In this document: positions 23,729 to 35,852 of the stretch, in pieces | Position numbering within the stretch: position 1 is the first letter of the stretch | How the letters are laid out: each line of letters starts with the position of its first letter | DNA from: Hofstenia miamia | Taxonomy: Eukaryota > Xenacoelomorpha > Acoela > Hofsteniidae | Assembly (NCBI GenBank): GCA_900660155.1 | Contig: CABFPE010000197.1 | Location: 245,568 to 309,567, forward strand | Reading direction: 5' to 3' | DNA: 64,000 bases | Notes under the pieces: model-generated | Told to the model about the DNA's origin: nothing | What the model saw: only the letters and a program-made list of their open reading frames with translations | Databases searched by the model: none | Translations under genes and position numbers: made by a program

Positions 23729-25452
23729 CTAAGCATAATCCATTATAATTAAGTTTTACGCTATGAACATTACACAGATCTTGACAATCATTTTCAATTT
23801 TTGAACAGTTATCATGTTGCAGGTTTGGGATGCAAACATATAGTTTAGATACACAATATCAGGGCAACCTTATTTATCTAATTAGAAATAGATAAGAATT
23901 ATTGCTTACAAATTATGAAGTAAGTGAGAATACGATTGCATGAATTAAACTTGAACTTAATATAAACATCTTATATTTCTGTAAAATATAATAAAATAAA
24001 GCCTAAATTTCTACAACAAGTGCACTGAACAAATTCAAATCAAACAGACATACGTTAGCCTAAGATTATTCATTCTGTAAATACAGTTATACAAATCACC
24101 TGGTGATTATTTTTTACTACATATGCATAACTTCTGAACAATTAAATGTTTCTGATAAGTAATTTATAAAGAAAAAACTTCTAATCAGTTTATATGCAGG
24201 AAATACAACAGCAAAATAATCACCTTGTATTGCATGAATGAGAAATATTCTATAGTAACTGAAAGTTGAACAAGTGAACGTCAATAAAATTTATTTGGTA
24301 GAAAGCTTATGTGGGTATCATAAAACTTGTGAAACAGAATATCCTTACTGCAATTTATTAATTTAAGATATTTACATGCGTTGTTACTGAAAAATAACAT
24401 GGCTCACTACTATTTCATACACTTTTTGGACAGTAAGAGGCTAGATTTCGTTAATAAAGCTTATTTCTCCGTTTTAAGATAAGATTTATTAATTAATGCA
24501 TCAAAATAATAATAATGTTTTGCAAAATTATATAAAAGTTCAATTTTTGTGAATATCAGTCTGCTTAATATCTGCAAAAAACTATTTAGAAATAATGTTT
24601 TTAAAAGCGTAAACCATTAGACTTTTTTAGGAAAAACTTCTGCCGCATCTGGGTGCAGGATTCTGCATGAAACTTAGTTGACCCACCAGAAGCTCTTAAA
24701 AAGCAAAAGTGCAACGCAAGACATTATTAGAAACACTCTTTGTAAATGATTTTGTATATATTAAACAGACTGTGCAGACTTTACATACAGCTTTCACTGA
24801 GTTGTTAAAATTAATCTAAATCATTGTTCTTAAACCACATATTAAAATATGTATTCAAAACTTTTTCTAAGTAAAACAGTTCCTTTTCACAATATGTTGC
24901 CACATTACTTTAATTAATTACGGTAATATGTATCATATGCAATATGTAACCCACAACATACTGCAGATTATGCATTTACATTAATTGGTTTAATTAAAAA
25001 CACTCATATAAATGATTCTTGCACAAAACAAACAAAATCATATTTAAACATTGATATCGTGAATTTTGGAAAACATCTATAGGAAAATTGAATATTTCCA
25101 TAACAATCCAATTATTGCAGACAAAATAAAATTCGCATGATATAAGCAGCAGATCTTTAAATTTATGTACATTGGAATTGGAAATGAATTAAATAGTTGT
25201 TCAAAATGACTTATAAAATCCAATGCATCTACACAGAGAATTATGTGAATACATTAAAAAATAGTTTTTTGAATATATATTTGAAGTAGGTCATAATAGT
25301 TTAATTATGCATTAACATAGCGATAGAATTTGAAAAAACAATGTATACATTAACTTTATTTAATAACATGAATTGTAAATCATAAAAGACCGGAAAATTA
25401 GATGAAATCCCGCAGCAATTCTGTTATATATAAAGGTAAAAACGCATCTAAC

Positions 25453-25566
25453 CCTCTAATTTCTTTTTCCTTTGACAAAATAAACTTAAGATCTCTCAGA
25501 CGATTCTCCATATTTATGCTCTCCTCCTCTAATTTTTGAGTTTCCTTTCGCACTTCTTTAATGTTT
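25453..25566 (-). CDS. zbbx: zbbx exon 1 found (coiled coil)
   Basis: The acceptor is TATTTCTAG and the donor GTTAGA; the exon starts by completing a split codon and ends two bases into the next one. It encodes about 38 residues beginning N-I-K-E-V-R-K-E, rich in E and K with leucine or isoleucine spacing (LEEESINMENRLRDLKF), and ends KEKEIR. This matches the N-terminal coiled coil of ZBBX (human NAQELRMEK...KEKEER, from memory). A preceding exon must supply the start codon. I looked for an LPWGK-like segment up to about 31 kb and did not see it. Confidence 0.85.
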
Positions 25567-28500
25567 CTAGAAATACATCATTGATTATAAAAGCAGAAAT
25601 GTTCACTCAATGATTATTTACCTTCTTTGCATCTTTATTGAAACAAAATCTTTATTTAGGGACATAGGTTTGTGTCTCTTAATATTCAGTTATAAATAAA
25701 AATTTTTTGGAAATTAATTTCAAAAGATCAAAATTGAAATAATACGATTATATGTTGTAGGTTCAGAAAAGTTTAAAATTACATTTTTAATGTATTTTGA
25801 TATTAATAACATTAAAATTAAACCTAAATTTTATTACATTTTGAAAAATTGCTCTTCATTGTTAGTTATTCCAGTCATCATTAATTTATATTATTACAAT
25901 ATGGACATCTACAGAAATAGGCTTTTGTGGCAGGGACATAGCCATGGAAGCTAGAGAGGGCTAAGCCCAATCTGAGAAATTATCAAGCCCCTCCTACATC
26001 ATTTTTAAGGAACTGGGCTTTATCTGCAAGACAAGAACAGCCAACACTAAATATACAACACTTGACATTTAAAAGGAAACTTAAAATTTTGACTAGAACA
26101 GTTTTTGATGGAATTCTCTCACAATTGCATTGTTGTAAAAGAAGTAATGAATTCAATTTCCTTTGTTCAGCAATTATTTTTTCCAGTTACTTTTTTAAGA
26201 ACCACTTTTGTTAAGTTGTACAGTGGTAGTTGGTAAGCAGAAAAGACTAACTTTGTAGACATAGCTAAAAATTAATGTATGCTAAATTTGACGTTAACCT
26301 TGTTACATATTGTCATTGTCAGGTTTGTGATTTATTTACTACTATCATCAAAATTTATTTCATACTATTTCTTATTTTGCTACAAAGATTCTAACTTTAA
26401 TTGATATTACATCCAAAGTTTTGCAAAATACAACAGAGAAAAATATAATACAATCAAAATTTAGGGACTCAAATTTAAATTTATTGGTAACCTAATATTC
26501 AATCTATAAAATTAAGTAGTCACTAAGTCTGGTTTGCTATTATTTCTGATTATAGGAAACTAATTTTGTTAAAGTTTCTGCCAGGCTTTCAATACAATTG
26601 TAAATAAATAAATTCGAAAGCTGTTTTAATGATAACAATTTGCACTTGCAGAAACTCATTTGCTCACTTTTTAATGGATGCAATTTTTTTGCAACCGCCT
26701 ATATGGTATTTCTAAAGGGCAAACATTTTTTTTCAAAATTCTCATTCAATTTTTTCAAAGCCTACTTTAAAATTTGAAATACTATTGATGAAGGTTGGTA
26801 CTTGAAAGGGTTACTGAATTTCTCAAAAAAATCCTAAAAATCTCAAAAAGAATACCAAATATCTTATAACAGATACTGCTTTTGCTGTGCAACAAAGAGG
26901 TTTTAGACAATTAAATTGACAAAGTATCATTTTTTAATTAATGACATTCAGACACAGATTTTTGACAGCATGCTTTATAAAGTCATGCAGAATATTGTTG
27001 CCTGAAATTTAACACTAATAGATTTATTAAATGAGCAGAAATAGTGACATACATTGCTATGTTGATTGAGTCAAAAGTAGTCACTTAAAAAGCTTTCTAA
27101 TATTTGATGTTCTATTAAGGTACCATCCCCCTTATACACCCTTGTTAATCAGTATCTGCTTTGAGATATTTGGATTCATTTTGAGACATGTGGTATCCAT
27201 TTAAAGTACCAACCATTGATGAAAGTGAAACTTTGTACTAGAGTACTAATTTGCATAAAAAATTTAATTCCCTGTATTCCTAATGTTCAGGTGATCAAGA
27301 TGTCAAAAGTCCACAGAAAAAACAACTGCTTCTTTATACATAGATGGCATGCAATGTGCAATTTTAGTTTATGAAGTATATTATAGGCACTTAAATATTT
27401 TTCAAAAGACAAGAAAAAATTTTAAGATTCCCTGAGCATGTCAAGATTTTACCAACAAGTCTTATTGGATTTACTGGAGCTAAATATTCAAAAGATACCA
27501 TGAGAAAAGTGGCTAATTTCTTTATGTTACTGTGGTACCAAAGACCACTATTTCAAATTGGCTGGACCTTTGTCCAAAATTCATGAAATATATCAGACCT
27601 GGTACAGCCTGCACCATTTACATTTCTAAGCAAAATTTCATGAGTTTTTTAATTATTCTCAGCAATATCAAGAATAAACTTTCCACAATGACATAAGTCC
27701 TCTGATTTTCAAGAAACAAAAATCAACTTATTTGGCATTTGAATAGGAACTGCTACCTCAAGTTGATTTTAGTTATTCTTTAATGTTTGAAAAGAAAAAC
27801 TTTGGTTTCTTTACATTTGATTACATTCCTAATTTTCCAGTCTTAATGTAGAGTCACTCTGGGCCTCTGTTTTTGATTTTATTCTTTTGATTATTTTGGC
27901 ACTAAGAAAATTAGTGTTATGTCACAGTAATGTCATGATTTGTGATTTGTTGCTATCAATTTATATCAATTACTTTTAAATCAATTTGTATATTTTCCAA
28001 TGTAGTTATTTCAATCAATTTATTATTTGTCCCCTCAATCTAAACCTACATGTAATTGCTCATTTAATTTTGTGAGGGAACTCATGTGCAAGTTGTAAAC
28101 ATTAAGCAGGTAATAGTTTTCTAAAATTGTAATAAATACTTGAGAAACTTGTAGCAAATGCACAATACAATTCATCTTACTCCAATCATGTTTGATCTTC
28201 TCTAATTTATTTATATGCTAACCTCTTTTAGATTTCATCATGGATTTTAGTTTGATAATTTCTGCTTAAGATCTGGCTGCAATTTGGGAGGAAACTGTTC
28301 TGGCTCTAGGGTGACAAATAGCTCCTTATTGGTGACAGCCCCAATCATGGTCACTTTAGTTTACAGCTACATGTAAGTGTAGGGAATAAGAGCTTTTAAT
28401 TTGATCATTTCATTTCATACATGCACATAATAATAACACACTGTGAATATACTATGCTGTTGGCAAACATGAATGCACAGCAATTATGTGCCTTTTGTTT

Positions 28501-30229
28501 CATTATTTATTTACATGAGCTGAGATAAATTGTTTAGTTGAGCTAGAAATTAATACTTGAGACACACAATTAGCACCTTGGCAACTAAGGATGGCTTCAT
28601 GGATATGGCTTCAGCGTGATGCCATGTGAATTTCTGTTTTTCTTAAGTGAATCAGTGAACCACCAATGCTCTTTCTTTTGCTGGAATGTAGGTCACTTTC
28701 CAAAATGGCAGCCTTTGCAACCTTTGATATTAACTCTCGAGTTTGCCAGTACCACTTGAGTAGCCAGAGCTCCTCCATGATTCTACATGGTGACCCTGAA
28801 GTGGTTTTGAGCAAATTGTAGGGTTTTGTTCTTTCTCTCAATAATGGATGACAAAATTCAGTATATATTGCAATAGAAGTTCGAGTAAACACAAATCTAT
28901 TGAAATGATGGTGTGGAATTTTTCTAATGCAATAAATATACTTGGGAAGCAAAACTTATTAATCTTAACTACTAGAAATGTTTTATGTTGTTGATGTTTT
29001 CTTGAAAATATTTATTAGTGTTTCAGTAAAGTTACCAGTGTCATATACAAAGAGGGGACATGATGGAATGTCCCTCCGTCAGGTTTTCAAAATTGATTTT
29101 GACTGGTTAAATCAAAAAAATTTTCCATAAAAAACTGAAACATTTAAAATCTAAGAGCTATGTGGGTAGAATTTCTAAACATTAGGGCTATTTAACAAAG
29201 ACTGTATGACTTGAGGGAACTGCTGATGAGGTTTCCTGGGTCTGTGGAGATGAAGAACCCAAAATTTTGTTTTAATGAATTTAATGCAATTTATTTGCTT
29301 TGCAAAAATTCATTTAGCTTAACTAAATTTACAATATTCACAATCTAGCAAACTTGAAATATTTGTGAATGCAAATATATAAACACATGAAAACCTCATT
29401 ATAATCAATAATTTTAAATTTTAGACTCAAATTATGGAAGACATCTAGTTTCTAATCATGCTTTATAAAAAGATAATTTAGCTTATGTATAAATCAATAT
29501 TTTAACAGAAATATGCATATAAGAAATTGAATGAAGTGTTTGTGATAAATACCATGTATTTAGATTATCAGGATTCATGGACATTAAACTAATCATAATT
29601 ATTTTCATCTGATTTCAACTGTTTACAATAATCACAATGATGGAAAGTGATCTAAATGAATGGCTTGTTGATTGTCAGAGTGCACCAATCAATATAAGAA
29701 AGTCACTTCTTCATTGAGAAATTACTGATCTATGAAAGTAATGAATGTAGAACAATTGATTTATTTCTTCAACAATATTTTTTTCCAATATGCTTAGATA
29801 TAGTCAGTGTGGACGCGGGTTGGGCATGCTTGTGCTTGTTGGTGCAGCTGGAATAGAATTTACCAGGCTTGTTGTCGTGTGTTGTGTACACATATATTAT
29901 ATTTTTAATCTTCAAACTTTCCAAAAAGCTCGTTACTTTTATTCATGCAATGTAATAAAGAATTATTTAGGTTATTAATATGAATGTGATTTTAAAATCT
30001 GCCTGAAAAATAGGTTTTAAATATATTTTCTAAATTTTTAATTAACCTAAAAACTTTATATATAACGTCTGAATTTGGCTAGAAAATGTTAACAAATTCA
30101 AAAATAAGCTAAATATTGCACTACTCTTTAACTTTAACTGTTCTAAAATGTATAGCTCAAGTAAAAAATAACGGCCACTTTTCAAACTTGACTATCATTA
30201 GTTTTCACACTATATTTTAGTTAATAGTT
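25567..30229. other. gene-free stretch upstream of the found zbbx exons
   Basis: No exon could be supported, although the zbbx start and promoter should lie here or further right. A lone Tc1-like terminal repeat (GCAATTTTTTTGCAACCGCC at about 26686) is visible. A stretch of about 80 bp at 29040-29125 (GATGGAATGTCCCTCCGTCA) is shared with 41993-42080 and 43427-43514. Bases 28600-28850 are less AT-rich and open on both strands, but no product was recognised. Confidence 0.4.
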
Positions 30230-30600
30230 CAAAATATTGCCAAATACTTGAGGAATTTGTACCATACGCAACCTGCTTATATCCCGAATCATGGATCTTA
30301 GAACAAGATGGAGCAACCTCTTATACCTCAAAATCGACAAAAGAATTTTTTACCAATTATAATATTCAAGTTATGCAGTGGCCACCAAATTCGCCAGAAC
30401 TAGTACCCATAGAGAACTTGTGGCAGATTTTGAAGGATTTTGTTGAGAAAAAACTCCCACAAATCTGAAAGAATTAAAGAGTTACATCATTGAATCCCAA
30501 CACCAAATAACTCAAGAAGTTAGAGTCCGTTTAATGGATTTAGTTTCAAGACATTTATCTGCGTGTCATTCTTTGCATGGCAAACTTGTCAAATAACTTT
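30230..30600 (+). pseudogene. Tc1-type (DD34E) transposase C-terminal fragment
   Basis: The frame reads ILEQDGATSYTSKSTKEFF, then MQWPPNSPELVPIENLWQIL. EQD holds the second catalytic aspartate and PIEN the final glutamate, with 34 residues between them (DD34E). A one-base shift after KKLP puts the last part (LKSYIIESQHQITQEVRVRL and on to HGKLVK, stop near 30596) in another frame. It is the same family as the element at 17775-19123. The N-terminal half is missing. Confidence 0.85.
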
Positions 30601-30691
30601 GTCACCAGTTTACAAGCTGAGACAATTATATTTTTAATTTTATTTTATGAGCCTCTATTTGTCTTTCGTTTGTTTTTAAAAATGTCCTTTT

Positions 30692-30810
30692 TCAAAGGAA
30701 ATGTTTGTTAGATTTTGGGGCAATTTGTATTTTATTCGCCCATATATTTTTTTGAGAATGCTTGGAATAAAATGCAATTTGCTCCAAAATTTAAGAAACA
30801 TTTCCTTTGA
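30692..30810. repeat. 119-bp inverted repeat (foldback)
   Basis: TCAAAGGAAATGTTTGTTAG at the left end is matched by TCAAAGGAAATGTTTCTTAA as the reverse complement of the right end. The pairing runs for about 46 bp with few mismatches around a loop of about 27 bases. It could be a small foldback MITE next to the Tc1 fragment. Confidence 0.8.
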
Positions 30811-30994
30811 GGAATAAAAATTGCTAAAAATATTTTTATGCTATGTATTAAGATAGCACGCGAAAACAGTTGTTGTACGCCATCGCGCGACAGAAATATT
30901 TCGTAGCAAGAAATATTTTGTGTAATGATTTAAATAAACGTGGTTTTAAAATTTGAAAACATGCTACCGCTTAAACAATTTTGATTTTGCAATA

Positions 30995-31200
30995 GACATA
31001 TCACCCAAGACGTAATTCTATCTATTACACAACAAATAAAGTCCAATACATCTCATAGTTGCAGGTGTGTTGCATTGTTAGATTTAAGTAAAGCATTCAA
31101 TTCAATGAATTCCCATATTTTGCAAGATAAGCTTATAAATTATAACTTTGCAACAACTCAATTAATTTAATCATGAACTCCTTAGAAAATAGGCAACTGT
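30995..31200 (+). pseudogene. LINE reverse-transcriptase fragment 1
   Basis: The frame reads CRCVALLDLSKAFNSMNSHI followed by LQDKLINY and then stops. LDLSKAF with the D is the first catalytic motif of the reverse transcriptase of jockey/CR1-type LINEs. The fragment ends abruptly and a second LINE copy follows. Confidence 0.75.
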
Positions 31201-31245
31201 AAAAAATCAAGCTATGTTATGACTGACCAAATAATATAATAAATC

Positions 31246-31735
31246 ATGTCAAACACAGTGATATTTACCAATAAGAAGTATGTCAGTGTAAATAACATAC
31301 TGTCACTATTTGCATATAGGGAAAGCTTTAGTACCACTGATGCTGTACTAATTTTTACTGAGGATATTCGATTCCATCTAAACAAAGGCATGAGTAGTAG
31401 TGTCACTTCCTTAGACTTGAGTAAAGCCTTTCATTACTTAGACTTTTCAATTCGGGGAAAAAAATTAGAAAATATGGTTTTAGCAGCGATTCGCGAGCTT
31501 TATTAAACAGTTTTTAACAGAAAGAAAACAACGGGTAAATATTGATAACATTTCCTCCTCATTCTTGTCAACAAAAAAGGGAGTTCCTCAAGGAACAGTA
31601 TTAGGCCCGATACTCTTCAATTTGTACGTCAAAGACATCGATAAATACTCCAAAGGCTGTGAAATGATACAATTTGCAGATGATGTTTGTATTGTAAGTA
31701 TAGACAAAAATCCTGTAGATGCAATAAAAAATTAA
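31246..31735 (+). pseudogene. LINE reverse-transcriptase fragment 2
   Basis: It reads SVTSLDLSKAFHYLDFSIRG, then in a shifted frame KKGVPQGTVLGPILFNLYVK and MIQFADDVCIVSIDKNPVDA. These are the finger, PQG and F-A-D-D motifs of a non-LTR reverse transcriptase. One stop and at least one frameshift are present. Because LDLSKAF occurs in fragment 1 too, these are separate copies and not one gene. Confidence 0.88.
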
Positions 31736-31974
31736 AACTAAACGTGTGGCGAAATTACTAATTTTAAAAAGTATTGATTTTAGCCCTTTTTGTTTATTTT
31801 TTTCTTTTAATATTTATGATTAGTGCCGTAGCTTTGTTTTCTACTTGTCTTATTGTATATGTTTGTTAAACTTTGTAAATATATATAAACATTAAAATAT
31901 GTAAACATATAAATATGTGTAATGTAGACAGGAAATGTAGGAAATGTTAATAAAGCTATTTAAAAAAAATGCCG

Positions 31975-32640
31975 AAAACACATGCCTAAAAAGTAGCGTA
32001 AAAATGCTTTTGATGCTACAAAAAACCTCCAAAGAGATGTAGACAAATTTAAAACCTATTTTGCAAACAATCAACTAAAACTAAATATTGAAAAAAACTA
32101 TCACATGGAAGGGACACAGAAACCTAATAAGTGGTACTGAAGTAAAGATTAATAATGAGCCAATATAGTAAAGTGAATCATTCAGCTATTTAGGAGTTAA
32201 GATAAATAATGAAATTTTGAAAAATTCTGAATAAGATTTAAAAAATGACTGCAGGCATTAAATATCTTTATCACTTACGCAAAGAAATATCAAGCAATTA
32301 TCATAAACAACGTATACATGCTTTCTGCTTGTTTAACTTTCAATAATGTTCGTTTAATTTATTTGACCTAAAGCCTTTGTATGTGCCTGATATGGGCTTA
32401 CCCTAGCTCATTACAATGTTGAGAATGTTCCCTTCTAACACGACGTGGTCTAAATAAAACACTGAATGCTCGCAAATATTGTGTTTACAGTCATAACTGG
32501 CTATAGATGACAAAAGGATGATTACCATCTAAAAACAAAAAGCAGCCATTTTTCAATTTACAAAAGATAAAGAAAACCCAAAAGAATTGTTACGTCAAAC
32601 TTCCATATACTAACAAAAAGTAAAGTGACTAACTATATAT
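31975..32640 (+). pseudogene. LINE fragment 3, downstream of an interruption
   Basis: In one frame it reads NAFDATKNLQRDVDKFKTYF followed by ANNQLKLNIEK, the region that normally follows the F-A-D-D motif. Further on KMTAGIKYLYHLRKEISSNY is the usual later part. It overlaps the end of fragment 2 by about 35 bases of similar sequence (GATGCAATAAAAAA against GATGCTACAAAAAA), with about 245 bases between that end in AATAAAGCTATTTA and an A run, like a retroelement tail. Confidence 0.75.
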
Positions 32641-32696
32641 ACATATGTCATTTATACCAATTCAAAATGGTACAATGGCACCAGATGAACCACCCT

Positions 32697-33411
32697 CTGT
32701 CCCCGTTGACTTTATCCATCCAGTCCCCGTTGACTTTGTCAAGGCGTAGTTGACTTTATCTTTGGGTTAGGGTTTGGGCCCAATATTGGCCCTATACCCT
32801 AATGCTATATACCATTCGAAAGTTCTACTCTTGATCTACAAGAATCTGCAATAAAAAGGGGGCTTCTACGTTAGAAATTTTTGAGATATTAGGTGTCTAA
32901 ACATGGTCAACTTGGGTCAAAAAAAATTTTTTTTTGGGACAAATTTTTTTTTTATTTTATTGTTTTAAACAATTGGAAATGGGTTAAAAACCATTTTGGT
33001 TAAATAAAAAAATTATTTTTTGATTTTCTCATATTAAATTTTTTGAAATTTTTTAGACTATGCTGAGGGACCAATATTGGTCCTATTGACTTGAAACATA
33101 TACCATTCGAAACTTCTAGTCTTAATCTACAGGAATCTGTAATAAAAATGGGTGGTCAACTTTAGAAAGTTTTCAGTAATAACCTCTCAAAGATGGTCAA
33201 CTAACTTAAAATTTTCAGAGGGGTACCTTCAGAAAAAATTTTAAATTTAAGGGTATTTTTGATGGTATGAGGTATATTTAGGTGCAGTAAACATAGTTTG
33301 AGTGTTGGACCCCTTGCAGGATCAGTTCTTGGGTGAGTCAAAATTTTGAATTTTTACCAGTTGACAAAGTCAACATGACCGTGACAAAGTCAACAGTTTT
33401 TTTAGGGACTG
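32697..33411. mobile_element. non-autonomous element with CAGTCCC ends and GTTGACTTTGTCA inverted motifs
   Basis: The left end carries CAGTCCCCGTTGACTTTGTC at 32721, preceded by a tandem partial copy at 32697. The right end, reverse-complemented, begins CAGTCCC and has CTGTTGACTTTGTCA. Inside, two diverged repeats of about 290 bp each contain CCAATATTGG, CATATACCATTCGAAA and GGTCAACT. It has no open frame. It resembles hAT-type non-autonomous elements, but the superfamily is an inference. Confidence 0.65.
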
Positions 33412-33505
33412 ATGATAAATATCTCAGGTTATATTATAGATATGACCTAGCTTTTTTGTCAATGCATTCTTAAGGCAACCCTATTAATATATTAATTAAA
33501 ACTAN

Positions 33506-33958
33506 GGGCTTCTACGTTAGAAATTTTTGAGATATTAGTGTCTAAACATGGTCAACTTGGGTCAAAAAAAAATTTTTTTTGGGACAAATTTTTTTTTTTA
33601 TTTTATTGTTTTAAACAATTGGAAATGGGTTAAAAACCATTTTGGTTAAATAAAAAAATTATTTTTTGATTTTCTCATATTAAATTTTTTGAAATTTTTT
33701 AGACTATGCTGAGGGACCAATATTGGTCCTATTGACTTGAAACATATACCATTCGAAACTTCTAGTCTTAATCTACAGGAATCTGTAATAAAAATGGGTG
33801 GTCAACTTTAGAAAGTTTTCAGTAATAACCTCTCAAAGATGGTCAACTAACTTAAAATTTTCAGAGGGGTACCTTCAGAAAAAATTTTAAATTTAAGGGT
33901 ATTTTTGATGGTATGAGGTATATTTAGGTGCAGTAAACATAGTTTGAGTGTTGGACCC
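33506..33958. repeat. 453-bp near-identical copy of 32860-33312, bounded by single Ns
   Basis: The segment from GGGCTTCTACGTTAG to GTGTTGGACCC repeats 32860-33312 with only homopolymer-length differences and one missing G. Its two ends coincide exactly with the single Ns at 33505 and 33959. A contig-joining artefact is more likely than a real duplication. Confidence 0.9.
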
Positions 33959-33970
33959 NTATATATATAT

Positions 33971-34112
33971 ACTAATACCTCCCACTAGGTACAAATTTAT
34001 ACTTATATCTCCCAATTTGTACAAATTTGCAAATATCCTCCCTCTAAGTACACACATTTTTTATCTTCCCACTAAGTACATGTTTTTTTTATCTTCCCAC
34101 TAAGTACATTAG
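33971..34112. repeat. degenerate minisatellite, about 29-bp unit
   Basis: About five units built on ATCT(T)CCCACTAAGTACA plus a T/A-rich spacer follow each other directly after the single N at 33959. Unit length varies by a few bases. Confidence 0.7.
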
Positions 34113-34589
34113 CTTTATGCGACTTATCACTAAATTATGTGTAAGATAAAGTAACAAAACTTGATTGAAATAATTTTAATTAATTATAATATAATTTTTA
34201 ACAAAAAAACATAAAAAATTTAGAACTTTCTCTATTTTAGCATATATTTTTAAACATCCTACTTGATTTAGTAATAGACTTTAAAAAAGGAGTTTCTGGT
34301 TCACATTATTGAAAAACATCGTTTAATAATTGTCAAAGAATAAACAATCCATTTTAGTAATGTGCAATAGTATGAATTGCAAGGTTTACAGCAAAACCTC
34401 TGAAAATTAAATACTCACCAACTTATCCATCAACTAAGATTGATAACATCAGTTTTTACGGACTATACACTAAAGCCAGTAAGCTAAACTAGCTATGTTT
34501 AGATCAGATATGTACACCAGCCGAAATTTTCTGGCCCAAGCCAGCCTATCAACAATTATTTCATTCTTTTGTAGTCAATCACAGTTGTC

Positions 34590-34945
34590 GTGGATCTGGA
34601 TCAAGATATGGATCGATCTAATCCGTGGATATCCACCGGATATGGATAAGAAAAATAATGTTATGGATACCTATGGATCATTGTGGATCAAATATAAAGG
34701 ATAACAGATAAATATATTCAATCTTATGTGCAAACTTTTAAGTAAAATAGCTTAAAATAAACACTTATAAAAACTCACTATCTGTTTGTTATAAAAATGA
34801 CAATATTATACGTGTGTACCAATCACATTACACTGTGAGAGCCAATTATATTTTTGGTATGATAATCTACGTATTAGTTCTTGCTCAAAACTTCACGTTC
34901 ATTGTGGATTAGATTGGAAAATATCCGACCCACAGCAAACTTATT
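34590..34945. mobile_element. possible non-autonomous element with subterminal GGAT motifs
   Basis: GGAT, GGATC or GGATATCC occurs about a dozen times between 34593 and 34702, and ATCC/GGATT motifs recur in the opposite sense at 34905-34935. Clustered short motifs at both ends in inverted sense are typical of transposase-binding subterminal repeats. Clean terminal repeats were not found. Confidence 0.35.
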
Positions 34946-35590
34946 GAATGATGGAATTTTGCAGCTCATTTTTGAAACACTAAATTTATTTTTTGATTTC
35001 AACACATTACTTTCATTACTGACTTTTACTTAATTAGTCTTTTAGCGCAATTGAAGTAAATGACAAAATAACAAAAAATCCAAACTGTGACTTATTAGGT
35101 TTGGCTTTGACAGTTAATTTATTTGGTCCGATATTGTTTAAATGTTCAACCCGAACAGTCAGGCCAGTTTTCACCTATCTGCTCACACTCTATGTTAGAG
35201 GCCTCATTAAGTTGAGAAAAAGATTAGCGAATGAAATGAATTAAGTTAGAGAATGTTAGTGTATTTTAGCGACAGTATTAAGTTAAAAATTACATAGATT
35301 CTTTGTTACATTTTGACAAGCGTTGTACCTTGTTAAAATTAGGAATATACTTCATTGACCCTTTTGCCGTCATGCTATTTAGTAATTTCATTAATAAATT
35401 AACTTTCTGACCAAGTATCATTCATAATCTTCTGAAATCATGAGAAACATATTACTATAAGCATACAAATGTACACAGTGGGAGGAATAAATTTTTTCAA
35501 AAAAAAATTTTGTATGAATTTTTTTAAAACTATCTTAAAAATATAGTTTTAGGGTACTAACATGCCTATTAGTATTTTTTTAAAGAAATC

Positions 35591-35600
35591 TTATATATTG

Positions 35601-35638
<38 letters not shown>

Positions 35639-35684
35639 TTGTAATATATATATATATATATGTATATATATAATTATATATATA
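35591..35684. repeat. (TA)n tract upstream of the TRIM-like gene
   Basis: Almost pure TA with a few interruptions (TTGTAATATA twice). It lies about 100 bases before the splice acceptor of the TRIM-like gene. Confidence 0.95.
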
Positions 35685-35852
35685 GTGTACTGGAAAAAAC
35701 AATTCGGCCTCCCATGATTTGTCATAAATATATCTAAGAAATTGACGCCAAGAATGTCATAGGTATTTTTTGAATTAGATTTGGTGTTGCAGAAAGAGCA
35801 TTTCATCAATATTGAGACACAATTGTTTGCTTACAATAAATCTCAAGGGGAA

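Larger units (their letters stand above)
4788..25566 (-). other. zbbx: zbbx gene span (ZBBX orthologue, B-box zinc-finger ciliary protein), 5' incomplete
   Basis: Twelve minus-strand exons can be read with AG acceptors and GT donors, and every junction phase agrees: 1381 coding bases ending in a stop, about 460 residues. Order of parts: coiled coil (exon 1), a short W-K-S-G segment (exon 2), linker (3), B-box zinc finger split over exons 4 and 5, a conserved block around YDEKASAESFQEAL (exon 7), another around LSYADKLLLKQHKR (exon 8), then a low-complexity tail. I compared it from memory with human ZBBX, which has KEKEER, ESSG..WKSG, CGQC..CLEC, FDEEASAQSFQEVL and LSYMEKLWLKKHRR in this order. 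ZBBX is expressed in cells with motile cilia; its molecular role is poorly known. The N-terminal exon (expected start of about 25 residues) was not found. The human protein is longer, so the C-terminal region is shorter here or partly missed. Exon numbers count only exons found. Confidence 0.9.

Noticed and set aside
28611-28952. 113-residue minus-strand frame in a less AT-rich patch
   Set aside because: No recognisable domain, no clear start or splice sites, and the opposite strand is equally open.
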